A stretch of 64,000 nucleotides of DNA from Asparagopsis taxiformis (GCA_030407315.1 JALQPE010000250.1:32354-96353), one strand, 5' to 3'. Positions 1-12,539 are shown, numbered from the stretch's first letter. The notes: generated by a model not told the origin, from the sequence alone. Program-made: numbers and translations.

Positions 1-1091
1 TTCAGGTAAGCGGATGAATCCATTTAGCAGCGTAGTATAGTCCCAGATATGTTTGTATGCTATGCGCAACACACCGCACATCGCTGACCGTACGTGACTA
101 TTTTTAAAAAAGCAAAAGCAACTCAAATGGATCAAGTAATAGAAACGTTTTTCTCCCGTCTGTTTCCGCGCATTATGATACTAGATCTCGTCTCATTTCT
201 TCGCCTTAGCTGTCACACTCCAAACTTTGTTTTGTACCTGCCAAAAGAATATCTACCACAAATGGTGACGCGCCCCTGCGTTTCAGGGCATTTAAACAGG
301 TCTTCGCAAAACTCTATCGTTCGTCTCCCAACGCGTACTCGTACATCCGTACCATTGCATTCCTCGAGCACACAAGCCATTTTCTGCCACTCTTTCGTCG
401 ATATTTCACCACATGAAAACATGAATGGTTTGATTGGTCAGTAGACTAGCAGCCGGACAGCCCTGCCCATCCAATCATATTGCAGGAACTTAGTGTGTTG
501 CAGCTGGAGTGCTGCCGCCGCAAAAACAAGGTATAGAATAAAAATTTCCTGCACTTCACAGTCCGTATATGGAGTATGGGTATACCCCAGCTGTGTCCAG
601 AGTTATCAAGTCTCGCGGCAAGAACCGGAATAGAATTGTGGTAGAAAAACCTGTGTACGATAAAATCGCGATCGCGCACAGCGTAACCCAACTGTTTGCA
701 AACTCATATAGACCAGAGACGTAGAACAATATGAGTCACTCCCACTCCGATCAGTGACTGCCCACTTCTGTCCATCATCAGTTTTTGTAACAGTCCGTAG
801 AGTACGCGCAGAGATTCGCCCTCCGCTTCAATCATCGCTTGCTTTCAAAACCCATAACACGTCGTGGTATTCCACGGCTAGTAGAGTTTCCAAAGCGGTG
901 GTTTGCATCGCCGAAAGACCTATTCACCATGCACTAAACGCGGTCAATTCAATTGCAGGTCGCCGTTGAATCATCAATCCGGATGGTTTGGTGTCCAAGT
1001 AGCATAGACAAATTTCCGTATCGTTTCCTAGACTTCTTTCGCGCCGGACTTGCCACGCAGAATAACACGCTTACTTGCTTGCACGTCACAC

Positions 1092-1787
1092 GTGCACCAT
1101 GCACAAATCAGTCAGCTCATAGATTGCTCGTTCGTTCGCTCGTTTCTTCTGAAATTAGGATGCAATGCACCGCAGTTTTCGATTCCTAGTCACCTGATGT
1201 GCACCGCGCAGGTTCCCAATGCGCTGTCTCATACAAAGATCAACAAATTGTGTGTATTCATGCGCACACACACGATCGCTCGCGTCTCCTTTCAACAGCT
1301 AGCTATCACTCGTTCGCATCGCCAAATGAAATTAACCACGCAGTCTATGGCGGCGCTCTGGTCAGTGCAGTCAGCTGCTGGGTGAGTGGGCGACAACAGA
1401 CGGCACCAGGATTCACAGTGAAGTAACTGCAACTTAGAAACGGCGACGGCACAGGTGCACCATGCATACATCAGTCAGCTCATAGATTGCTCGCTCGCTC
1501 GTTCGCTCGTCCCTAAACAGCCCTGCAAAAGTGCAAGTAGGCTGCAATTCACTGCAGTTACCGATTCGCAGTCACCGGTCGTGCACCGCCGCGGTTCCCA
1601 ATGCTCTGTCCTATACAAAGATCCATAACTTGCGTGTATTGATGTGTACGCGCGATCGCTGGCTGGCTTCTCCTTTCACTGTCGATGGCGGCGCTCTGGT
1701 CGGTCAGCTGCTGGGTGAGTGGGCGACAACAGACGGCACCACGATTCACAGCGTAGTTACTGCAATTTAGAAACGGCGACGGCGGCG
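1092..1787 (+). repeat. Two-copy tandem duplication, period 363 bp
   Basis: The block that begins GTGCACCATGCA at 1092 begins again at 1455. Both copies share, in the same order, a CAGTCAGCTCATAGATTGCT block, a GGTTCCCAATGC block, a TATGGCGGCGCTCTGGTC-type block and an AGAAACGGCGACGGC end. The second copy is about 30 bp shorter and has diverged by scattered substitutions. No coding frame is preserved across the copies, so this is non-coding duplication. Confidence 0.8.
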
Positions 1788-4628
1788 GTGGCCGGCTGTA
1801 AAAGCGGCAATTTTTTAAATTGTATTAGAAATTCAAAAATATGGCCAAAACAAATTCCCTCCGTCGTCGCCGCAAGTGCCAGTGAGTCGTATGATCTATA
1901 TTGCAGCTTTCTGTCGAGAGCATGACAATAGATTCAAACCACTCCCGTCACTCCAGCTTCCAGCCTCTGTCATCCACACGCACGCATATAATACATGCAA
2001 GCGCAGCCTCCCACGCATGTTCCGAACAAACAACACTCGTTTTCCGTGGTCGCATCTTGCGATGGACAGCCAGTCCACGCCGTATCATGGCCACTCCGTC
2101 AAATAACTGACTGAAAATGAGAACGGGACGCCTGCTCTCTGCGCATTATTATTCCCATGCTACTTGCACATTTTCATATCACTTCATCAACCTCAACAGC
2201 CATCCTTCAATATTTTCCAAGCCGCTGACATACCTCCGCACGTACTCTGTGATGCACACCCCAACTATCATGTCACACCAAATGTGGCCTTTTCGTGCAA
2301 ACGCTCTGACCGACTGACCGTCCTTCTCTTCAATGAATGCACAACTCCACAGCGATCCAGGCATTGCTGACTAGGACTAGGGTGTGTGCACCAAAATATT
2401 TGCGATATCGATGGGAGCATAGTCACCTTCTGGTACCATCACTACCATGCATGCGTACGTCATTCATCAACCATAATAGGTTTTGCACCAGCAACGTTGT
2501 GCACCACAACATGATGCTCAATGCATGGTAAACGATCTACGGCGTAAACAAAACAACATTTGGCGGACTGTAGCAGGTGGTTTGGCTGCAACGACAAGCA
2601 GCGACAAGCAAACACAAAATATAGACAAAGTCTGGCGTAACTCATCGAGCGTAGGTATTCACAGATTATCGCGTCGACGGCACCCACATGCCTGCAGGCA
2701 TGCAATAACTTTGTACATTGTAAATATATACATACTCTTAATTCATACCACAGTCGCCATCAAGGATCAAACAAACCTCTCGACCACCCATCCCTTCCTA
2801 TGATCTACAGGAAAACTACATGAGCAGAAGCTAAAATGATTTACATCCCCCCTCGCCATCCATAACAGAACTACCTCCAACACCTCACAGCCCATCATAC
2901 ACAATCTGAAACTTCCTAGTTTGCGGCGCTCTATGGTTGACTTCCTGTTCCAGCCACTAAAAACGTAAATACCTCAGCAACATTATAGAACCACAGCAAG
3001 ACGTGCAGATGTGCTTGCATTCGAAACGTTTCTCACGCTGCGGACCGAATACGTCCATATCAACACCAGCCACAGTGTACAGAACACAGCGCAAACTTGA
3101 CACATCTTGTAGCTCTCTGCGCTCAGTAAACAGCAAACAAATACTGCAAACTTTCTTGTCATTTCCTTGTCTTCTTCGCCGCATAGTCGCATCACTCCAA
3201 TGAGACTTTACCACTTTTCGGACGCGCATGGGCACACCAAATTCAGTGACGTCACTGCGCGTTTCTAACATAACAACTCGAAACATGACTTTGCTCTCGA
3301 TTCTATTCCCTCCTGGCTGGTGCTGCTTGTTCAGAGAATCCACTATTGTTGCCACCTGCCTTGATTCTTCGATATCTTCCTCGCTGCTGATCTGCTGCTC
3401 ACTGTACAATGGATACACCGACCGACCGACCATCCTTCACACCGCTGCGACTGTACACTCGCCATTGGCCCCATAAAATTCATTCATATTTTTTCACCAC
3501 TTCTTCCATGAGGCTGAAGATATGAACCGACCCGTCCAATGAAAATCCTTCAATCCCTAATCCCCTAAGCACTTACTCCCACACCATCTCATTCCGTCAA
3601 CCCGCCCACGGGCTTGGTCCCATCAAACGCAGCACATACAAAAACTTTCCTTTGTTGGCGTTAGCATAGGTACAAACAAACACACACAGACACAAACGGA
3701 CACACAACCGGTACCTTGGGCGTTCAACTGATTATACTAACCAGCCGATACATGTTAGTGGTGGCACGCACACAAACGGCCTACATACAACTCCATTCGA
3801 TCATAGACCAAGTCATGTCATTTATTAGAAAAATGCTCCAGCGCATTCGATACATATACACAGTGCCATAGTCAAGTCTAGACGCGTCATATGCAACGAC
3901 AGTGAGCCATTCAGTCGCAGTCAGCAGCCCGTCCAATCCCAACCCATTCTTCTGTACTAGCCCCTCTTCGCTCGCTACCTCTCACCAGTGACACGCGCTC
4001 ACAATCTAAACGTAGACGAAAACAAACCAACACTAGCATCCATTCATGCTTCCCAATTCATGGAGACTGAGCGATCTTCCGCGATATCGTTTCGACCAGC
4101 ACGCAACACCGCTTTCTCCATGATTCCGCTCAGCCCCTGCAAACATCCATCCTACTCAAAAGCGGAGAGATCTATCATACCACCCACTGCAATATTGTTC
4201 TGGTGCAGCAGCACGCAGTCAATCTCCGTGTTGCATCTTGTTGGACTTCGTGGCAAGCATCACGCAAGTAGAACAACTCGTTCGATTTTCATCCCCATTT
4301 CAACACACCGATCCTTCCTTCCCGCGCGTTGTTGCCATTGACATCCATTCTCAAGACAGCCTGATCGTTTCCCTACCAAACAGCGCGGCTTGAAATGGAA
4401 GCAATACACTGTGCATCGCATCAAACGCTTCCCTTCACCACGCCGGCCGCCGTTATCACCTGGTCAATAACACTTTGCATCGTACGTCCGCGGAAGAGAG
4501 CAACAGAGTGTTAGTCATGAACGATTGGTCATATTGAGGAATCACATACAAGAGTCGATCAATGTTTCCAGATGCTCACCCATCTGCACCTGGTGGTGGA
4601 TAGAGCAAGCAACTCATGCTGAGAAATT

Positions 4629-4728
4629 GCGACGGCGGTACTGAAAGACGATGGGAATCTTCAAAATTTATGAAATATGTTATTTCTTGAAATTCATGAA
4701 AATTATTCGGTAGCACCACCGCCGTCGC
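4629..4728. repeat. Hairpin/MITE-like element with 11-bp terminal inverted repeats
   Basis: GCGACGGCGGT at 4629-4639 is the exact reverse complement of 4718-4728. The 78 bases between are strongly AT-rich, unlike the GC-rich ends. This size and layout fit a very short MITE or a stable RNA hairpin. No clear target-site duplication is visible. Confidence 0.45.
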
Positions 4729-7130
4729 TGCAGCACTGTCAGCAATATGCCACATCATAGCCAGGAACATTGGGTCAGTTTCTGGCTTGGCCCCAACACA
4801 TCATCACCCTCAATTATTATTCATTCTCACATCTCTTGTATACACTGCTCGCTCACAATATTTTATCTGTTTTCAGTACTGCTACTGTGTATAATAGTAC
4901 CTCGCGAACACGGCGACAAATCGCAAACAAATGGAGGACCACACATACCCCCCTTCATCCAGCAGCTTTCATCATTGCATACGTCACTCGCTGATAATTA
5001 TACCAACACAATGTGGTGTAACAAATTCCATCACATCTCCTCGCCATGCCGCCACTGCACACACGAATCACACACCGCCTCTAGCATGATCCGCTGGCAC
5101 CATTTTTGATACATCTTATATCCCCTATTTTGATTTGATTTTCCGACACGTACCGGCCATACCGTGGTAGCCAATCAGAGCTCACCATTTTCGCATAACC
5201 TTCTGCGCGCAAAAACATGGTCCGCGCGGCAAAGTTTGACTATCATACATCTTCCCCCATGTTCCCGTTCCATGTAATCTCCCAATCACACTGTAACATG
5301 TTTCCAAACGTCTCCAGCTCACTCATTCTCTCGTTCATTCAGTATTATACGTCGATATATCCCCGCAGTGTCCCTCATACAGTTTATAATCTTTGACATC
5401 TCGCATGATGCACTACTTCACTTACTGAAAGCTGGTTCCTCAACCATCTCAATCGTGTCTTCACTATCATATGTCTATATACAAGCAGGTACCTTCATAC
5501 GATTTATCCTTTCCCATACCGTCATACAAATTATACATCCCACTCACCCGAATGTCAAAATACAGTCAGTCCAGCGGAAACAGCCTGTCCTCGGACTTCA
5601 TCCCACAGAAAACATGACCGTGCGAGGTAAGTCCATGTCGGACTTCAGTCGCACCTTTCCCAGACTTACTTCCCTGACCGATTTTCGCTCCCCTCATGTC
5701 CCACTCCATCACCTTTTCCCACCACCATATATCCCCGACCAATCGGACTTGATTCCTGTGCATGCCGCTTTCCAGGCCATTGCAAGGGATCAGACTTGAT
5801 CCCGCTACGACATACCATTAGGCACATACCTACATGCCGATATAGTGTCAGCGATGGCAGTTCTGTTATCCCCTGAAAGTCTAATCTGAATAATCACACT
5901 GTGTTCCGCATATTGAAACGCAGTTCTTCTTTAGACGCACCAGCAGAAAGTCTGCCCTACTCCCGTGAACGAATACACTTCCGTCCCTTATATGATATTG
6001 TTCTGGTGTACTGCAACCTTTATGTGTGGGTCTGGGCTCTCGCCCCGCCCCTGTGTCTGTTTGTGCGGACAACATTTGTTATACTTTTCCCATTTTCAAA
6101 CAAGAACGGGCTGCCTAGACGAGATGATGGTCGAGGTGCCAGTTCAATCCCTGTTCAGTGGTTCTTGAAGCAGTGTTCTTGTGAATGCGATCACCATTAG
6201 TAGAAGCATTATTGCCTGGTTATAAGTTGTTCAGAAGGCATCCTATGTCAGCATAACTGCAGGGGTCCTCGCTCTGTGAATATATATACTCTGCCCCAAC
6301 AGTACCAGCACCGAAATAGAAAGAATAGCTCATCTGGGTAATTATTCCTTCAAGAATGAGAGGGCCCGGTTCGAGTCTCGCCAAAATTTGAAAATTTATT
6401 TTTATATAATTGAGGAGGTGGTTGTGGGACTGATCATCCCATGCTGCCTCCGCACCGTCCTAATGCTTGAAGCGCTTCCGGGAGCAGTGGGTTGGTTTCT
6501 ACCACTATAAAAATTGATTTAGGGGGCTTTGGGACAGTAAATCCTAGAGGCTGCCTATATCTAGCTGAAGGTGACTCATAGCAACCCTTCCATGGTTACG
6601 TGATTTCGTTGTGTTGTGTGCTCGTCCTGTCCGAAACGTCCTCTCCCGGAAGAGATGCTGGTGGCCGCGGTCTCGTGGGAGAGAGATCGCAGGGGTGGAT
6701 CTTTTTTAGATCTATTTGCAGAGATATTGTTTAGATCAGAGGTCGAGTATGAGTCCCTTACAGAAAAGAGGTCGGAGTAGAGGTACATTGTTCTGTACAC
6801 AACGCACATGCATGAACTGTGGATGAGGTGTTGACATGGCATGCGTGTGCTCGGAACATTGGCTGTGTACATCGCGCAGTTGTCTATGGTTCATGTACTA
6901 CGTTGCACACGTGCTTCAGAGTGGGCGCCTGGATATGTGTGCCAGCCTGTAGGCTACAGCTAATCCGCGACATGTACTACCGTGGCTGCAGTACCACACG
7001 TGTACTCGGAGCATTGTGCTGTGACTGCAACAGTACACGTGTGGCAGTGGCACTGCAGAGCTAGCGGGAGCATGTACACGTTGTGCAGAGGTGGCGACTT
7101 GAAGCACCAATGAGAGGGCGCTGGACGGTA

Positions 7131-7171
7131 AGTCCGACGTCGGAATTCTGGTTGGGGTTGTCGGACTTACA
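7131..7171. repeat. Inverted repeat just upstream of the Penelope-like element ORF
   Basis: TAAGTCCGAC and its reverse complement GTCGGACTTA flank about 20 bases and would form a 10-bp stem. It lies about 120 bp before the reverse-transcriptase ORF and could belong to the element's 5' untranslated region. Function unknown. Confidence 0.4.
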
Positions 7172-7290
7172 GCCGAACGGCGTAATATTTCTCATACCAC
7201 GGCGCGGAGCTGGCTGATGGACCGGGCCAGACGCTGCAGCCAATGGGACCCGTGGCAAATCTGGCCCGGTGGGAACTGTAGCTGTGGTGA

Positions 7291-9154
7291 ATGGACTTGA
7301 AAACGTCGAGGAATATAATAAGGACGAACGAAAAAAATTATTTTGCACAAGGAAAACAACAGCGAACAAGGAAGCGGGAGCGGAAGCGTAAACCGAAAAC
7401 ACCCTTCCCGTTCCAAGCATACAACAGGCCAATCGGGATCAAACCAGAAAGGTTCTCGCCCGAAGCAAAATTAGTCCTACGCCTCGGTCACAAATTTGCG
7501 ATTACCAATCGTCTCAAACCAAAATTAGCAGACGTCATCTCGCAAATACACAGTACCCTACGGTACCACTTTGACTCCCTATCCACAACAGAAAACACCA
7601 ACTGGGATACCTGGAAAAAATTTATGCTCCAGGAACTGGACAAAATAAGAGAGCCGAGAACATCGAGTCTCGTCTACAAAGTTCAGAAAGGAATCAAAGA
7701 TTTAAAATCAATGGATGTGGTGACCAAACAAGCGGACAAGAACTTTGGAATTGTTGCAATAAGAGGAGATTACTACAACAGCCTCCTATCTTCAAACTTG
7801 AGCACAACTTCATTCAGGAAAGTCAGCATATTTCCCCACAGCCAAATTCTTCACAGGTTGAAGAATATTCTAAATAGTACTTGGGATATACAACTATGGC
7901 GAAAAAAACAAATGGCTGACACACGCTGAACAAGCGAAAGACCCCTCACCATTTTATATAATCCCCAAGCTGCACAAACCAACGCTCGGAACACGCCCTA
8001 TAACGGCACAACATTCGTATATGTTGGCACCATTAAGCAAGGCACTCGCAGAAGTACTACAGAACGAAGTCGAGAAATTCTCGGAAATTGCTAGAGATTC
8101 GAGACAAATCATACAACAAATAGAAGACTTCAGAGAAGACAATGAATTTGTCTTCGTCACATACGATGTTGAACAGCTATATCCAAGCATAGACATCAGA
8201 GACGCGATAAGAACATTACGGAGAAACCTTATCTGTATGCGCAGTTCCAACAATTTTTGGACCAAGATACTACAGCTTATAATGTTCAATAATTACGTCA
8301 GTGCTAACAACAGAATCTACGTACAGATAACAGGCACAGCCACCGGAACACAAGTGGCTCCGCCGTTCGCGAACCTCTACTTGTATTACAAATTCAAAGA
8401 GGTATTGTCACATCCAGACATCCTATTTCAAAGCCGTTTCATAGATGATGGCTTCTTGATCACGAGGACAAAGGAAATTGGGGAAAAAATTATAGGAGAG
8501 CTCAACAGAGCATCCTCTCTCCGCCTCACTCATAATATTTGTGAGTATAACGCACGGTACCTGGACATCGAAATCTACAAAGGATTCCGATATAAACTGG
8601 AGAAAAAATTAGACACAAAGGTGTTCTTCAAACCTACAAACCGGTTCCTCTATCTGCCGTTCAACAGCGGTCACCCTATCCAGCACAAAACTGCAATAAT
8701 TAAGGGAGAGGCAATCCGGTGTATGAGAAACAGTTCAAGTAAGTCAGAGTGGCTGGCAGCGATGAATATCATTTTCAAAGGCCTCCGCGCAAGAGGATAT
8801 CCCGCTGCAATAATCCAGCGCCACTGGAAAAATATCAAATATGATGACCGACAGAAATACATCTATGAACAGCGAGTGTCGAAGAAACCAGACAAAGAGA
8901 TGGTATTTACCGCTTTCCATCCCTTGCTCAAATATTATTTGAGTAGATGGATTGCGAAATACCCACTTCGACCCCTACTCATCACAAAAAAGCTGAACAA
9001 ATTCAGCAACCGCCAAATTGTCCTTCTTGAATCATATCCACCGATGATTGTGTTCAAAGACTTTGAGAAGATTGGAAAAAGTCTCATATCAGCGAAGCAG
9101 CATTGGAAATACAAATGCATACGTGAAAGAGACCAGAATGCACTGGAAGAATAA
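7291..9154 (+). pseudogene. Penelope-like element reverse transcriptase, one frame break
   Basis: The first frame (7291-7929) has the basic N-terminus and the conserved block before the RT fingers (KQADKNFGIVAIRGDYY). Near the A7 run at 7902-7908 the homologous reading moves by +1 and continues through PKLHKPTLGTRPIT (about 7970) into 8021-9154. That part has the palm motifs YDVEQLYPSID, GTATGTQVAPPFAN and the catalytic FIDDGFLI (about 8430). This motif order is the Penelope-like retroelement type, not LINE or LTR. No GIY-YIG endonuclease follows the RT; the C-terminus ends with a basic tail. The shift at A7 is a mutation, a sequencing error or, less likely, programmed. Otherwise the coding sequence is well preserved, so the insertion is probably not very old. 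Confidence 0.85.
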
Positions 9155-9561
9155 TGAGAGCGTGGAAACCCTTGCACAAAAAAATTAGCGAGGAAAAAGT
9201 AGTGCGGAATTACGAACTACACATACAAATCACACGGTGAGAGGAAGATATTGGAAGCTGATGATCTCAGGATGGATAGTTTCACTCCAACTACCAATGG
9301 CAGTGCTTGATCGAAAAGCCGTTGCCCTGAGAAAATTGCCCAAAATTCATCTCCTGAAAACCAGTTACAACTCGAATGGCCACAGCAATGTTCACAAACG
9401 GTTTCTGCAAATTCTGGAAAATTTGTGAAAGACCATCTAGGGCTGAATTCACCGCCGCCGCCGCACTGAAGATGTACAGTGTACATCGATGCCCTCGAAT
9501 TGCCAATTCGAGACCACAAGTCAGAATATAAGAGTAGCATAGGAAAAGTAGTTTCCTCCTC

Positions 9562-9614
9562 AGAGGTAAGAGCTGATGAAGCCATTGTAAATGTCGAAAC
9601 GTTCTCTTCACTCT
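9562..9614 (+). ncRNA. Type I hammerhead ribozyme in the Penelope-like element 3' region
   Basis: The conserved core CTGATGA (9573-9579) and GAAAC (9596-9600) are present at the right spacing. Stem I is AAGAG (9568-9572) with CTCTT (9604-9608), extended beyond a 2x2 internal loop by AGAG (9562-9565) with CTCT (9611-9614). Stem III is the minimal loopless AC/GT, so activity would favour a dimeric form, as known for Penelope-like elements. Stem II (9581-9595) is imperfect, with bulges and a GTA loop. Predicted self-cleavage is after T9603. The position 400 bp after the RT stop fits the known placement of these ribozymes. Confidence 0.6.
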
Positions 9615-9717
9615 AGACTGGGCGATCAGACTACTCTTTAGCGAAAACAACGCTCTTCACTGCGAATAACGGTCACGGCGCGCTCAGCACCCAGGTCGAG
9701 CAATCGGCTTTCACTAA

Positions 9718-9801
9718 CAATCCCCTAAATCCTAATCCCCTAAAATCCCCTAAAAAATCCCCTAAATCCCCTAAAATCCCCTAAATCCCCTAATCCCCTA
9801 A
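9718..9801 (+). repeat. Telomere-like C-rich array (CCCCTAAA-type)
   Basis: About nine imperfect units of TCCCCTAA with one to six A's are joined without spacers. On the minus strand they read TTTAGGGG-like. A short version, CCCTAATCCCCTAAG, also occurs at about 3550. It may be an interstitial telomeric tract, or the tail of a minus-strand SINE-like repeat. The host telomere unit is not visible in this window, so the identity is open. Confidence 0.55.
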
Positions 9802-9826
9802 GTACTGGTCCGGTCCCGGCAGTCTC

Positions 9827-9846
9827 GTTGACCATTTAAGGTCAAC
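9827..9846. repeat. Perfect 7-bp hairpin next to a Pol III A-box-like motif
   Basis: GTTGACC and GGTCAAC pair perfectly around a 6-base loop. Immediately beyond it, the minus strand reads GTAGCTTAGTGGTCAA (about 9847-9862), close to a tRNA A box. I cannot complete a cloverleaf or a good B box. This looks like the remains of a tRNA-derived SINE reading leftward into the C-rich array. Confidence 0.35.
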
Positions 9847-9861
9847 GGATTGACCACTAAG

Positions 9862-12130
9862 CTACAATAAAGGTAGATCGTCTCGGTTCCAAATCTTTCG
9901 ACCGTGGCCGTTTAACTTACAACTAAACGGCGGCGGCAGTTCCCTTACCGGATACCCGCTGCTCCGCTTCGATCTCCAATTGGGGATCGCTCGCACATTT
10001 CCGCAATTGCCCGCCGCGAGCGTCCTCCGGCGGGAGTGCACGTGGATTGCCCTAGGGCACTTCGTCTCCACGGTAGTGGAGAACCTTCCCGCTTCTTTTA
10101 ACGCCGCTAGGCGACTAGGAGGGGCCTTCCGCCCACCGGGACAAGGCTGCCGACTGGGAGTGCTGTCGGTTGGCACCCCCAGCCGGTCAACCGAAGCCAG
10201 CGCCCGCAGGCTTTTCAAACGGTCCCGACCGCTGCCGTCAGTGGTATCACAGTTGCGGAATACGTCGTGTGAAAACCACGCGTGGAGGCGACCACAATCC
10301 CCGCGGGGATCCATCGCGCTAAGTGCCTAGTTAACCCTTGAGTGGGTTGAGGACGGGCACGGCCGATAGATCCCTCCGGCAGGTTAGATCCAGCCGTCCC
10401 GGACCCCGCTCTACCACCCGCTACCGGGTTGGGAGACAGGTGTCCGGGCTCCGAGGGATCGATCCACCCGACACAGCCCTCGGGCTACTAGGATCGCACG
10501 AGGCGTCAACCTCGTGGAATCGGCGCTCTCACTCGTGAGTTCGAAGCCTTATCCCTATCCTCTAATCCTCCTCGGAGGTATAATCCATCTACAAGGGCTA
10601 AGGTCCTACAACTGTAACCAATTCCAGGAACCTTGGTCAATGACCGAAGTGAGACAATACTTGAGCAATACTTGACACATGTGCACGACCTGTAACATTC
10701 TTTCACACGCGATACGCGACCGTTTCACATGATGGAATGTGTGTTGACAATTCAATCGGGCGAAACACCACTTGCGCGCTACGCGACATCGATGGTGAGG
10801 CATTGCTTTCATAAAATAGCCTCGAACGGAGTGCATGTATCATGCAGTGCAAGAACTTGAACTTGATCCAAGGAACCATTAGGCACTGATGGGTCAAACC
10901 CTTCCCAAGCTGATACAGCGTACGGGTAAGACAGTATGTGGCACAAAGCGAGTACCGCGTGCTTCGAACTTGAACGACCTGGGGTGCATAGCTGACCATC
11001 ATTGAATGATACAAGAACGCGAATCGCGATTGAACGTCACCAAGGTGTGCAGGTACACACCAATGGTATGTGATGTATCATCTTCATCTTCATCACTGTG
11101 CTGCATGGTTGCATCGTGACGTGAGACATTTTTGATGAACTCATCAAGCCCATCGCTGACCATCATTTGGCAAACCTCTTTGCACATCGGGTACCGGGTA
11201 GCAAAGGGGTGTGATAACACATTCCAGTCTCCAGCTTTGGTAAACGGTACGGTTTTGGCAACTGATCATCCATATCCAGGACCATCTATACATCATTTGC
11301 GAGCCGCATACCAGAGATCTTTGATGAGCCGTTGGTCAGGTCATTGTTGAAGATGCCTGTGATGATCGCGCTTCGCGGACGGCGATTACCAAGGGGCGTT
11401 GGTGCACGCCATGTACCGTCGAGGTTTGTCATCAGATCATCACTTTTCTACATGGAAGTAGGATAGATCACCATCATCATACCTCTTCGCCGATCCGGCC
11501 ATGGAAATCTTGTTGTGTGAATCACTGGTGGTTCATCACAGCAAAGGTAGCTCTCTGCAAGAATTGAGGGGAGGGGGCAGCGGTTACCCCTACGACCAAG
11601 TGGGTGCAGAGATGCTTTCATTGTCCGAAACGGGGTAACATGGGTGCCAAGTCCAGTGACAGACGATCACTGCTGCCGGTGATACACGGGTTATACCCGT
11701 TCCGGGGATGACGAAGTGAGCACTACCTGTCTTGTACCCCAACCATCTATGAAGTCCAGTGGAGAGACAAAGTCCAGAGGGCGGATCGCCGTATGCCACT
11801 TGAGCTTCCAATGACGCTATCATTGACTTGCCGTCGTGTATGGTTTGCCTTGTTCCGAGAAGCTGTGCTGTCACAGCTGGTGTGAGTTATTATACATGGG
11901 AGCTTCTCCGACATCGACTCCCAGTTCCAATCATGAAAGCGGATGAGTCATCGGCGTAGTGCATCGGTTATCCCAATCAGGGTCCAGGCGTACCGCCAGT
12001 TGGGACTCGCTGATATCTTGCCTCGACTGATACAGTTACTTCCTGAAAGGTGTTATAGTACATTATGTTGTACAATGTTGTTACAAGTTCAGCACACCAT
12101 GCATGGTTCATGAAACCATGTGAAGCCAAA
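9862..12130. other. GC-rich non-coding region with possible decayed reading frame
   Basis: 9.86-10.6 kb is markedly GC-rich and contains a minus-strand GGTGGTAGAGC motif shared with other repeats of this window (12.27, 14.08 and 33.67 kb). From about 11.9 down to 11.0 kb the minus strand has stretches with few stops, including an acidic run (HSDEDEDDTSHT, about 11.09 kb). They change frame repeatedly and match no family I recognise. This may be internal DNA of a degraded retroelement whose LTR-like end lies at 12.13-12.5 kb. Confidence 0.3.
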
Positions 12131-12520
12131 CAAGATTCTAGGTCGAGAGACCAATGTAGTGCAATGGCTTGGTCGATTCGACAACGGGCAGCCTTGGCTG
12201 TAAGCCGAATCGGCGAGCCACCGCGAGGTGTTCGACCCTCCTGTCTCGGTAGTCGGGTTCGGGTCGAGTGTGGTAGAGCAAAGGCGAATCGCCTGCCTTA
12301 GTGTGGGTTGTAAGGCCACACAGACGATCCGTCTCGAATCCTGTGGTCACATGGTGAGTCATGGTGGTGCACCGAAAGGATGGTGGTTCACCAACCCTAA
12401 TAGGGAAGAAGGGAGGACACCAGGCACAAAAGGGATGAGTGCCCTGTATAAGAAGCAAAAAGGGAAGAAGAAGGGGGAGCCCTATAGGATAGGGCGGGCG
12501 CTGGTACAGCGATGCATACA
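12131..12520 (-). repeat. LTR-like repeat copy A (minus orientation)
   Basis: The sequence from 12131 to about 12400 is clearly similar, in the opposite direction, to 33480-33825. Shared blocks include CAAGATTCTAGGTCGAGAG, TGTAGTGCAATG, CCTCCTGTCTCGGTAGTC, GGTAGAGC and GGGTTGTAAGGCCACACAGA. The repeat edge reads TGTAGTGCAATG, next to the same primer-binding-site-like 20-mer as in the 33.8 kb copy. An LTR or a tRNA-derived SINE are both possible. The PBS-like sequence favours an LTR. Confidence 0.5.
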
Positions 12521-12539
12521 GCGATACGCTGGTACAGCG

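Larger units (their letters stand above)
1..7290. other. Gene-free repeat-rich stretch
   Basis: I see no open frame here that reads like a real protein; the ORFs are short, overlap in several frames and have low-complexity composition. The stretch holds a tandem duplication of period 363 bp (about 1092-1787), a hairpin/MITE-like element (4629-4728), a short C-rich stretch ending in CCCCTAAG at about 3550, and a degenerate tRNA-like B-box (GGTTCGAGTC, about 6370). It probably consists of old repeats and intergenic DNA. Host regulatory sequence cannot be excluded. Confidence 0.6.

Noticed and set aside
6330..6395. tRNA gene suggested by GGTTCGAGTCTCGCC
   Set aside because: The T-stem does not pair, no acceptor stem closes, and no proper anticodon arm can be drawn. 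At best it is a degenerate SINE head.
9718..9801. True chromosome end
   Set aside because: Sequence continues on both sides for many kilobases and the units are irregular. At most it is an interstitial telomere-like tract or a SINE tail.
9862..10600. rRNA gene fragment
   Set aside because: The GC-rich, structured look prompted a check, but I find none of the conserved small- or large-subunit rRNA motifs.
12260..12350. tRNA gene suggested by GGTAGAGC and TCTCGAATCC
   Set aside because: A box and B box are too far from a foldable cloverleaf, and the same sequence recurs in LTR-like repeats. Treated as part of the repeat.
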